Translations under genes and position numbers: made by a program
NCBI GenBank assembly: GCA_030670375.1
Contig: DAOVBT010000004.1
Coordinates: forward strand, 1-23,265
From: Candidatus Aminicenantota bacterium
Lineage (GTDB): Bacteria; Acidobacteriota; Aminicenantia; Aminicenantales; Aminicenantaceae
Direction of reading: 5' to 3'
Length of the DNA stretch: 23,265 bases
The notes under the pieces: generated by a model
Databases searched by the model: none
What the model was told of the DNA's origin: nothing
The model's input: the letters and a program-made list of their open reading frames with translations, nothing else
In this document: piece by piece, positions 14,319 through 21,395 of the stretch
Position numbering within the stretch: position 1 is the stretch's first letter
Layout: the number at the start of each line of letters is the position of its first letter

Positions 14319-16241
14319 ATGGCGGAATTAATCGAGGTTACAATAGATAAGTCTATTTTCTCGGTCGAGAAGAAAATGAGGATTTTTGACTTTTTGGCTA
14401 GCCTAGAGTTGGAAAAAAAGCCTGTTTTTGCTCGGATAAATGGTCAGCTTGTCTCCCTTGACACTCCTTTGATCGAAAACATAGAGCTTGAATTGATCGA
14501 TAAGGATTCAGAAGAAGCGTTGGATGTGTTGAGGCACAGTGCATCCCATCTCTTAGCTCATGCTGTCCTGGATCTTTTTCCAGGGACTCAGACGGGTATC
14601 GGGCCGGCTGTGGAGAATGGATTTTATTATGATTTCTTAAGAGATTTGCCCTTTACGCCGGAAGATTTGGAAGCCATCGAAAACAAGATGAGAGAGATCG
14701 TTCAAAAGGATGTCCCGATCGAACGCGTCATCTTATCCAAGGATGAAGCCCTGAAGCTTTTTAAGGAACAGGGCCAGGATTTGAAGGTGGAGCTCATCCA
14801 GGAAAAGGGTGAGGACAAGGTGTCTAATTACAGGCAGGAAGATTTCATCGATTTTTGCCGGGGCCCGCATGTTTCTTCTTCCGGATATATCAAGCATTTT
14901 AAGCTGCTCTCTTCTTCTGGAGCCTACTGGAAAGGGGACGAAAAAGGGAAACAGCTTCAAAGGATTTATGGAACGGCCTTTTATTCGAAGGAAAAGCTGG
15001 ATGAATATCTAAACCTTTTGGAAGAGGCAAAAAAGCGTGATCATCGCAAACTCGGCCCTGAGCTCGACCTGTTCAGTTTCAATGAAAAATTGGGTGGAGG
15101 CCTCCTCCTTTGGCATCCCAAGGGGTCGGCCATTAGACGTGTCATCGAGGAATTCTGGTACGAGGAACACTTTAAAGACGGCTATGAAATTGTTTATTCC
15201 CCGCATATAGCCAAGCTCGATGTCTGGCATCAGAGCGGACACACAGAGTTTTATGATGCCATGTATCCTCCGCTTCTTCATGAGGGGATGGAATATGTAC
15301 TGAAGCCCATGAATTGTCCTTTCCACATCATGGTCTACAACAATAGACCGAGAAGCTACCGAGATCTTCCACTCCGTTGGGCGGAGCTCGGCACCGTGTA
15401 CAGGTATGAGAGAAGCGGAGTGCTTCATGGATTGATGCGGTTGAGAGGTTTTACGCAGGACGATGCGCACGTGTTTTGTCGCGGAGACCAGCTGGAAGAC
15501 GAGATCAAACGGGTCATATCACTGGCGCTGAAGTTATTGAGGGCCTTTGGATTCGAAGAGTTTTATGTGTATCTTTCCACCTGTCCGGACAAATACTGTG
15601 GGCTTCTCGATGACTGGGAGAAGGCTACGTTGGCTTTGGAAAAAGCTTTAAAAGATAAGGGCTTGGCTTATCAAATCGATCCTGGAGCTGGCGTATTTTA
15701 TGGCCCGAAAATAGATATTAAGATAAAAGATGCGCTCCGGCGATCCTGGCAATGCACCACTATTCAGCTCGATTTCAACCTGGCAGAGCGGTTCGATCTG
15801 AGTTATATCGGTGAAGATGGAAAAGCCAAAAGGCCCTATCTGGTCCATAGAGCTTTGCTCGGTTCATTGGAAAGATTTTTTGGGGTGCTCATCGAGCACT
15901 ACAACGGAAACTTTCCTGTGTGGCTTGCTCCTATCCAAGTGATCTTTATTCCGATCGCAGACAGACATAACGAATACGTCGAAAACCTAAGCAAAAAGTT
16001 CAGAGAAGAGGGATTGCGGGCTTCTGTCGACCATCGGCGCGAAAAAATAGGCTACAAGATTCGGGATGCCGAAGTGCACAAGATTCCCCTCATGTGTATT
16101 GTGGGAGATAAAGAGGTGTCCGAGAAGTCTGTGTCTCTCAGAGTTCATGGAGCTGGGGACAAAGGAAAAATAGACGTTAATGAATTCCTTGAAAAAGTTA
16201 AGGAATTGGTTAAAAATAAATCATTGAGTATAAATATTTAG
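14319..16241 (+). CDS. thrS: Threonyl-tRNA synthetase
   Basis: This class II synthetase charges tRNA-Thr. The 640-aa protein has the full domain set. A TGS domain is at 1-62. The editing domain starts with H73-x3-H77 (HSASHLLAHAV) and CRGPH. The catalytic core has zinc ligands C333 (MNCPFH), H384 (DDAHVFC) and H510 (VHRALLGS), at nearly the same numbering as E. coli. Class II motif 2 is YRYERSGVLHGLMRLRG, and motif 3 begins GSLERFFG. The C-terminal anticodon-binding domain starts near 540. No good Shine-Dalgarno precedes the ATG (leader AAATAAATATAA). No T-box signature is seen in the leader, though GAAGG/CCTTC can pair around 14263-14295. Confidence 0.96.
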   Translation: MAELIEVTIDKSIFSVEKKMRIFDFLASLELEKKPVFARINGQLVSLDTPLIENIELELIDKDSEEALDVLRHSASHLLAHAVLDLFPGTQTGIGPAVENGFYYDFLRDLPFTPEDLEAIENKMREIVQKDVPIERVILSKDEALKLFKEQGQDLKVELIQEKGEDKVSNYRQEDFIDFCRGPHVSSSGYIKHFKLLSSSGAYWKGDEKGKQLQRIYGTAFYSKEKLDEYLNLLEEAKKRDHRKLGPELDLFSFNEKLGGGLLLWHPKGSAIRRVIEEFWYEEHFKDGYEIVYSPHIAKLDVWHQSGHTEFYDAMYPPLLHEGMEYVLKPMNCPFHIMVYNNRPRSYRDLPLRWAELGTVYRYERSGVLHGLMRLRGFTQDDAHVFCRGDQLEDEIKRVISLALKLLRAFGFEEFYVYLSTCPDKYCGLLDDWEKATLALEKALKDKGLAYQIDPGAGVFYGPKIDIKIKDALRRSWQCTTIQLDFNLAERFDLSYIGEDGKAKRPYLVHRALLGSLERFFGVLIEHYNGNFPVWLAPIQVIFIPIADRHNEYVENLSKKFREEGLRASVDHRREKIGYKIRDAEVHKIPLMCIVGDKEVSEKSVSLRVHGAGDKGKIDVNEFLEKVKELVKNKSLSINI

Positions 16242-16243
16242 GG

Positions 16244-16275
16244 TAACCTGGATAATTTATGAATTATCCAGGTTA
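16244..16275 (+). repeat. Perfect 14-bp hairpin next to the infC ribosome site (copy F)
   Basis: TAACCTGGATAATT (16244-16257) and AATTATCCAGGTTA (16262-16275) are exact complements around loop TATG. The hairpin begins 3 nt after the thrS stop and ends one base before the AGGAGG infC Shine-Dalgarno. Its arm matches the end arms of copy G with one transposed A/T pair. There is no T-run, so it is not a standard terminator. Confidence 0.8.
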
Positions 16276-16287
16276 AGGAGGTCAATC

Positions 16288-16884
16288 ATCAGAAGACGGA
16301 GATTTCATCCTGGAAAGAGAAAGGAAAAGCCGCATAGGATCAATGACAGGATTCAAGCTCAAGAAGTCAGAATAATAGATGAGGAAAAAAAGCAAGTTGG
16401 TGTTCTGTCGCTCCAAGAGGCTTTAGCCATGGCAAAAGACAGGAATCTGGATCTTGTCGAGGTTGCTCCCGCGGCAAATCCTCCTGTCTGCCGCATCATG
16501 GATTATGGCAAATTTTTGTACGAGTTGCACAAAAAAGCTCATGAGGCCAAGAAACACCAGAAACAAGTTCAAATCAAAGAGATCAAGTTCAGGCCGAAAA
16601 TCAGCATCCATGATTACACTTTCAAAATGCGTCATGTCGAGAGGTTTTTAAAGGATGGAAACAAAGTGAAAATCACTGTGATGCTTAGAGGACGGGAAAA
16701 AGCGAAGCCAGAATTGGCTCATAAAATTTTGGATCGGGTGTTCGAAGACATCAAAGAACTAGGACAGCAAGACGGCTTTATCCGAACCCAACCCTGGGCT
16801 GTTTCAGCACTGTTGACCGCGACAAAGTCAGGAGGTAAAGATGCCAAAACTAAAAACACACAAGGGAGCCAAAAAGAGATTTAA
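16288..16884 (+). CDS. infC: Translation initiation factor IF-3, ATC start codon
   Basis: IF-3 binds the 30S subunit and enforces start-codon choice. The first in-frame ATG (16429) is inside the conserved N-domain. Extending upstream recovers the true N-terminus: a basic RRRRFHPGKRKEKP, then HRINDRIQAQEVRIIDEE. The only fitting start is ATC 16288, 6 nt after GGAGG (16277-16281); ATC 16285 is an alternative. Rare AUU/AUA/AUC starts are a known infC trait, used for autorepression by IF-3. This gives 198 aa with N-domain (LVEVAPAANPPVCRIMDYGK), linker (about 75-95) and C-domain (EIKFRPKISIHDYTFK..). Its 3' end overlaps rpmI by 44 bp. Confidence 0.9.
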   Translation: MRRRRFHPGKRKEKPHRINDRIQAQEVRIIDEEKKQVGVLSLQEALAMAKDRNLDLVEVAPAANPPVCRIMDYGKFLYELHKKAHEAKKHQKQVQIKEIKFRPKISIHDYTFKMRHVERFLKDGNKVKITVMLRGREKAKPELAHKILDRVFEDIKELGQQDGFIRTQPWAVSALLTATKSGGKDAKTKNTQGSQKEI

Positions 16885-17041
16885 AGTAACAGGGAAGAAG
16901 AAGGTCCTTCATAACAAAGCTAATAAGAGCCATCTACTCACGAAAAAGTCAGCGAAGAGAAAAAGAAATCTAGGCAAAAAAGATTCTATCAGCCAGGCAG
17001 ATCGTGGTCGGATCAAAGATATGCTTCCTTACGATTTCTAG
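16841..17041 (+). CDS. rpmI: Ribosomal protein bL35
   Basis: This 66-aa, very basic protein of the large ribosomal subunit starts MPKLKTHKGAKKRFKVTGKKK and ends DRGRIKDMLPY-like, as in bL35 generally. SD GGAGG (16831-16835) lies 5 nt before ATG. The gene begins inside infC, so its initiation region is translated by ribosomes finishing infC, which suggests coupling. The order infC-rpmI-rplT is the conserved IF-3 operon. Confidence 0.97.
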   Translation: MPKLKTHKGAKKRFKVTGKKKVLHNKANKSHLLTKKSAKRKRNLGKKDSISQADRGRIKDMLPYDF

Positions 17042-17147
17042 GGAGTTAGCGCCTTAGATATTAAGGGAAATCCCCAGATTCGCTTATTCATCGGAATGAG
17101 AATATGAGTTTCTGTATGTGTGAAAACAACATGACAAGGAGAATAAG
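17042..17147 (+). promoter_or_regulatory. rpmI-rplT intergenic leader, possible bL20 control region
   Basis: The 106-nt gap inside an otherwise tight operon is untypical for the rest of this block. It can form a small stem around TTCATcggaATGAG (17089-17102) and ends in AAGGAG, 7 nt before the rplT ATG. In several bacteria bL20 represses its operon by binding mRNA here or upstream. I see no diagnostic motif, so this is inference from position. Confidence 0.25.
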
Positions 17148-17504
17148 ATGCCCAGAGTAACGAGAGGAACAAAAAAAAGTCGGAGAAGGGCAAAAATTTT
17201 AAAGCTGGCCAAAGGCTATTGGGGAGCGAGGAGCCATAATTACAGGACAGCCAAAGAGGCTGTAGAGCGTTCTCTCCAATATTCCTACAGGGACAGGAGA
17301 ACCCGAAAAAGAGATTTTAGACGTCTTTGGATTATACGGATCAAGGCGGCAGCCGAAAACAATGGCCTTTCCTACAGCCGTTTCATCCACGGGTTGCATC
17401 AGCTGAATATTGAGCTAGACCGGAAAATTCTGGCCGATTTAGCTGTTCATTCTCCCCAAACTTTTTTCCGACTTGTCGAAAAGGTCAAGGAGGCCCAAGC
17501 GTAA
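17148..17504 (+). CDS. rplT: Ribosomal protein bL20
   Basis: This 118-aa protein is an early 23S rRNA assembly protein of the large subunit. Its basic N-terminal extension (MPRVTRGTKKSRRRAKILKL) is followed by AKGYWGARSHNYRTAKEAV and RDRRTRKRDFRRLWIIRI, the family core, and the GLSYSRFIHGLHQLNIELDRKIL globular domain. Length is standard. SD AAGGAG precedes ATG by about 7 nt. It is in the usual place before pheS. Confidence 0.97.
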   Translation: MPRVTRGTKKSRRRAKILKLAKGYWGARSHNYRTAKEAVERSLQYSYRDRRTRKRDFRRLWIIRIKAAAENNGLSYSRFIHGLHQLNIELDRKILADLAVHSPQTFFRLVEKVKEAQA

Positions 17505-17520
17505 GGAATTGCAGGCAAAA

Positions 17521-18555
17521 ATGGAAAATCTCAAGATCGAGATCCAAAATAAAAGAAAAGCATTTGAGAATGCTCTAGCAAAGGTGAAAGACAAGCACTC
17601 TCTCCAGGACATCCGGAACGAATACCTGAGCCGCCAGAGAGGCATTATCACCGGGATTTTTGAGCAGTTGAAGCATGTGAAACCGGATGAAAAGCCGGAG
17701 ATCGGGAAATTGATCAATGATTTTAAAAAGCACGTTCAGGAGAGAGTACAAGCCTTACAGGAAAAGTTTGCAGCGCCGAAAAAAGCTTTGGAAAAAGTAG
17801 ACCTCACGCTTCCTGGAGAGAAAAAGTATTGGGGAGCGCCCCATCCCATCCTCTTGTTTCAGCAGAAAATCGAAAATATTTTTCTTAGAATGGGATTTTC
17901 CATCGTAGATGGCCCGGAAATTGAGACAGATTACTACAACTTCGGGGCACTCAACTTTCCTCCTCATCACCCGGCCCGGGATGATTGGGACACGCTTTAC
18001 ATCACAGACGATGTGCTCCTGCGCACACATACATCACCAGTGCAGATCAGAGTCATGGAGAAAAGGAAACCCCCGATCCGGATAATCAATCCGGGCAAAG
18101 TTTACCGCAAAGAAGCGCCCGATCCCACTCATCTTCCGATGTTTTACCAAGTTGAAGGACTTGTGGTGGACCTGGGAATTACTTTTGCCCATCTGAAAGG
18201 TACACTGGAATATTTTCTGAAGACCCTTTTCCATGAGAAGATTAAGATCCGTTTTCGACCTAGCTTTTTTCCGTTCACCGAACCATCCGCGGAGGTCGAC
18301 ATCGAATGCACTGTTTGTGGGGGAAAATCAGAGGATTGTCGGGTATGTGGAGGAGGGGGGTGGATAGAGATCCTCGGTTCGGGAATGGTCGATCCCCAGG
18401 TGTTGAAGAACGTGAACATCGATCCTGAGAAGTATTCAGGTTTTGCCTTCGGATTGGGAGTGGACAGGACGGCTATGTTTGCCTACCAGATACCGGATAT
18501 GCGGTATTTTTATGAAAACGATTTGAGATTTATAAGGCAGTTTTCACTCAAATGA
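17521..18555 (+). CDS. pheS: Phenylalanyl-tRNA synthetase alpha subunit
   Basis: This is the catalytic alpha chain of the alpha2-beta2 enzyme that charges tRNA-Phe. The 344-aa protein has an N-terminal coiled coil (1 to about 85). The class II core follows, with motif 2 region NPGKVYRKEAPDPTHLPMFYQVEG and motif 3 FAFGLGVDRTAM. A CxxC-x6-CxxC cluster begins at C263 (CTVCGGKSEDCRVCGGGGW), a feature common in bacterial PheS. I start it at ATG 17521; the longer frame begins at TTG 17473 inside rplT and lacks a ribosome site. It overlaps pheT by 4 nt (ATGA). Confidence 0.95.
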   Translation: MENLKIEIQNKRKAFENALAKVKDKHSLQDIRNEYLSRQRGIITGIFEQLKHVKPDEKPEIGKLINDFKKHVQERVQALQEKFAAPKKALEKVDLTLPGEKKYWGAPHPILLFQQKIENIFLRMGFSIVDGPEIETDYYNFGALNFPPHHPARDDWDTLYITDDVLLRTHTSPVQIRVMEKRKPPIRIINPGKVYRKEAPDPTHLPMFYQVEGLVVDLGITFAHLKGTLEYFLKTLFHEKIKIRFRPSFFPFTEPSAEVDIECTVCGGKSEDCRVCGGGGWIEILGSGMVDPQVLKNVNIDPEKYSGFAFGLGVDRTAMFAYQIPDMRYFYENDLRFIRQFSLK

Positions 18556-20606
18556 AAATCAGTTTGGATTGGATTCAGAATTACATCGATGTCGATCTCC
18601 CCGTATCTCGGCTTGTCGAGGTGTTGGACAATATCGGATTATTGATCGAAGACTGGGAAGAAAAAAACGGCGATATCATTCTGGATGTTGAAACCTATGC
18701 CAATCGACCGGATACGCTTGGACACATGGGCATTGCACGGGAACTGGCTGCTGCCCTTGGTCTTGCTCTCAAAGAGCAGCGGTTACCTTTGACGGAAACG
18801 AATGAAAATATCTCTGATCTTATCGATGTTCAGATATGGGATGAAGATCTCTGTCCACGCTATTGCGGGATGATCGTAAAGAACATTAAAATTGGACCTT
18901 CTCCTGAATGGTTGATCAAGAAAATAGAAGCCATGGAGTTGAATCCGATCAACAATGTCGTTGACGTGACGAATTATGTTCTCTTTGCCACGGCCCAGCC
19001 TATCCATGCCTTTGATCTTGACAAAATAGCCGGAAGGAAAATCATCATTCGACGAGCAAAGCAGGGGGAAAAGCTGCTGAGTCTGGAAGCAAAGGATGTG
19101 GATTTGACATCTGAGATGCTCGTCATCGCCGATGAAGAAAAGCCCGTGGCTCTTGCCGGGGTCATCGGGGGAGAGAATACCGCGGTTTCCGATTCATCAC
19201 AAAACGTGTTTATCGAAAGTGCCCATTTTGATCCCGTATCGGTAAGAAAAACAAGCAAGGCAACGGGAATCCAAACCGATGCCGCTTACAGGTTTGAGAG
19301 GGGAGCGGATGTGTCGTTTCCTCCAAAGGCTGCCAGAATGGCCGCTTCGTTATTCTCCCAGTTTGGCGGAAAGGTGTGCAAGGGTATTGTGGATGTTTAT
19401 CCCAAACCTCGAAAAATCAAAACCGTTATGCTTCGTGATCACCGAGTGACCTCTCTTCTCGGTGTCGAGATCGATAACGGCTTTATCGAAAAAACCCTTG
19501 CGGATCTCGGGTTCCAAATGGAGAACAAGCAGCCAGGAATTTGGCAGGTCAAGATCCCCCATTTTCGAATCGATATAGAAAGAGAAGCTGATCTGGTCGA
19601 AGAAATTGCACGGTTTTACGGATATGAAAAGATACCGATCCAACTCCCGCCTCTCCGAAGCCTCGAGCCGATCCTCGATCCTAAAAAGGAAAGAATACAA
19701 ACGTTGCGTCAGCTCTTGTTCCATTATGGATTTGACGAAGTCGTGAATTTCAGTTTCATGGATCCTGAAAAAGAGAAAAAATTCACCTCCGATCTCGATC
19801 CCATCCCGATTCGGAATCCGATTTCGACGAAAGCAGCTTTTCTTCGAACCACTCTTCTCGGAGGACTGCTGGAAAATGTTGCCTGGAACACAAACAGAGG
19901 CGCTGAAGGAGTGCATATTTTCGAAATCGGAAACATCTTCCATATGGACAATGAAACATACAATGAACATTTGAGGCTCAGCATGGTTATGACTGGGAGT
20001 GTGGGGGAACGGCATTGGAAAGAAAAGAGCAAGGAAGGCAGCTTTTTTCATCTTAAGGGAACCTGTGAGGCGCTTATGGCTCAGTTGCGTTATGGATCGT
20101 TTTCTTTCCAGGAAGAGAACCACCCACATTACCAGGAGGGATGTTCTCTGGTTTTGCACTTTAAAGGAGAGGAGATCGGCTGTTTGGGAGCGGTCGATCA
20201 GAAAATTTTAGACGCCTATTTATTGAAACAAGAGGTCTGGGCAGCGGAAATCAACCTGAGTCTTTTATTCGAAAAACAGGCCCAGGCGTTTCAGTTTTCG
20301 GCAGTAGTAAAATACCCCAGTGTCAACAGAGACGTTTCCTTTGTTGCAGACAATAATGTCGCATTCGAGAAAATCAGAGAGGCGTTGGAAAAACTCCATC
20401 TGCCGTATTTAGAGAAATTTACTCTTTACGACCGGTTTGCGGGCTCGTCCATTCCTCAAGACAAAGTGAGCCTATCCTTTCGTTTCATCTTTCGCCGTCC
20501 CGATAGAACTCTTCAGGCTGATGAGGTGGATGTTTTTCAAGAGAAAATAATCGACACATTAAAAGCCCGTTTCCATTTTCAATTAAGGGAAGGAGGAGAA
20601 AATTGA
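18552..20606 (+). CDS. pheT: Phenylalanyl-tRNA synthetase beta subunit, short form
   Basis: The 684-aa beta chain carries the editing B3/B4 domain (about 110-270), B5 (VTSLLGVEIDNGF..PHFRIDIEREADLVEEIARFYGY, about 290-360), the catalytic-like B6/B7 region, and a C-terminal FDX-ACB anticodon-binding domain (about 590-684, KYPSVNRDVSFV). Typical bacterial PheT is about 800 aa with an OB-fold tRNA-binding insert (B2) after residue 40. Here B1 passes straight from NIGLLIEDWEEKNGDIILDV to ETYANRPD, so B2 is missing without any frame break. The start overlaps the pheS stop (ATGA). Function should be retained because B2 is dispensable in some lineages. Confidence 0.94.
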   Translation: MKISLDWIQNYIDVDLPVSRLVEVLDNIGLLIEDWEEKNGDIILDVETYANRPDTLGHMGIARELAAALGLALKEQRLPLTETNENISDLIDVQIWDEDLCPRYCGMIVKNIKIGPSPEWLIKKIEAMELNPINNVVDVTNYVLFATAQPIHAFDLDKIAGRKIIIRRAKQGEKLLSLEAKDVDLTSEMLVIADEEKPVALAGVIGGENTAVSDSSQNVFIESAHFDPVSVRKTSKATGIQTDAAYRFERGADVSFPPKAARMAASLFSQFGGKVCKGIVDVYPKPRKIKTVMLRDHRVTSLLGVEIDNGFIEKTLADLGFQMENKQPGIWQVKIPHFRIDIEREADLVEEIARFYGYEKIPIQLPPLRSLEPILDPKKERIQTLRQLLFHYGFDEVVNFSFMDPEKEKKFTSDLDPIPIRNPISTKAAFLRTTLLGGLLENVAWNTNRGAEGVHIFEIGNIFHMDNETYNEHLRLSMVMTGSVGERHWKEKSKEGSFFHLKGTCEALMAQLRYGSFSFQEENHPHYQEGCSLVLHFKGEEIGCLGAVDQKILDAYLLKQEVWAAEINLSLLFEKQAQAFQFSAVVKYPSVNRDVSFVADNNVAFEKIREALEKLHLPYLEKFTLYDRFAGSSIPQDKVSLSFRFIFRRPDRTLQADEVDVFQEKIIDTLKARFHFQLREGGEN

Positions 20607-20863
20607 CAAGTGAATTGGAAAGACTTAAAATCCTAGAGGGAAAGATTTCCCAAGTTGTTGATTACATAAATAAGCTGGTTAGCGAGAATGACCGCCAGAA
20701 ACAGCAGATAAAGGAACTGAAAGCCGAGAAAAAGGACTTTGAAGAGCAGGCAAAAAAAACAGAAAAGATCGACCAGGACTTGCAGAAATACGAAGAAGAA
20801 AGGGCGGTTATGAAAGGGAAGATCGAGCTGATTATCAACAAAATAGATGAACTAGAAATATGA
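20603..20863 (+). CDS. Small coiled-coil protein, ZapB-like
   Basis: The 86-aa protein starts at TTG 20603, which overlaps the pheT TGA and follows a strong AGGAGGAG 5-7 nt earlier. Almost the whole length is heptad-like (KILEGKISQVVDYINKLVSEN, then long Lys/Glu/Gln helices), with no membrane segment. Position directly before zapA is typical of ZapB-like or unnamed coiled-coil cell-division accessory proteins. Sequence alone cannot prove ZapB homology. Its last codons overlap the zapA start. Confidence 0.8.
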   Translation: MTSELERLKILEGKISQVVDYINKLVSENDRQKQQIKELKAEKKDFEEQAKKTEKIDQDLQKYEEERAVMKGKIELIINKIDELEI

Positions 20864-21189
20864 TGGACAAAGTTATCGAAATCGAAATTTATGGGCAGAA
20901 ATATAGAATTAGAGTCAAAGGAGAAGAGGATGAAAAATATATAAGCCATCTTACTTCGTATGTTGATCAGAAGATGCGTGAGGTGGCCGTGAAGTCAAAA
21001 TCTGTGGATGTTTTAAAGGTTGCTGTTTTGGCAGCTTTGAACACCGCAGATGAATATTTTCTCTGTCAAAAGAATCTCGATCAGCTAAACGAAGTAATCG
21101 GGCTTATGGAGAATGAAATAGAAAGTTTGGAGGCTCTTGCGTTTAGAGATGAAAATACTTACGAAAATTTGGAAAAAACTACTGAATGA
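20860..21189 (+). CDS. zapA: Cell division protein ZapA
   Basis: ZapA binds and bundles FtsZ at the midcell ring. The 109-aa protein begins MMDKVIEIEIYGQKYRIRVKGEEDEKYISHL, the ZapA N-terminal beta-hairpin pattern. It continues with VDQKMREVA and KVAVLAALNTADEYF, then a C-terminal coiled coil. The start overlaps the upstream stop (ATGATGG, two possible Met codons). The last 39 nt of the gene form the 5' arm of the proposed 6S RNA closing stem. Confidence 0.93.
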   Translation: MMDKVIEIEIYGQKYRIRVKGEEDEKYISHLTSYVDQKMREVAVKSKSVDVLKVAVLAALNTADEYFLCQKNLDQLNEVIGLMENEIESLEALAFRDENTYENLEKTTE

Positions 21190-21343
21190 AGCGGGCATTC
21201 CCGTCTTGCATATCATAGATAAGCGAAGGGAAAACTCTATCCCTATCAGGAAAATCGAAAAAAACACCGCAGATCAGACAATTCGTCACATGTCCCTCGG
21301 AAAGCTTGGATGTTATTTCTTTCCGCATAGAGTGAGTATTTTC
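21151..21343 (+). ncRNA. ssrS: Probable 6S RNA
   Basis: GAAAATACTTAC (21151-21162) pairs with GTGAGTATTTTC (21332-21343) over 12 positions (one G-U). A second helix joins GGAAA (21171-) to TTTCC (to 21324). The closed span is 193 nt, the right size for 6S RNA. Next to the presumed central bubble is AAGCGGGCATTCCC (21189-21202), very like the E. coli 6S AAGCGGGCcagUCCCC segment. The apical part forms AGGGA/TCCCT (21227-21231/21240-21244). A hairpin CGGAAAG/CTTTCCG (21298-21325) is possible on the 3' side. The site between zapA and rny is a known 6S location in other bacteria. The exact 5' end may be further inside, since the closing stem overlaps zapA. Confidence 0.6.
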
Positions 21344-21395
21344 TAGACCTCCCATTTTCATCTCCTTTGGCGGCCCCTATAAGGAGGTGGTCAAA

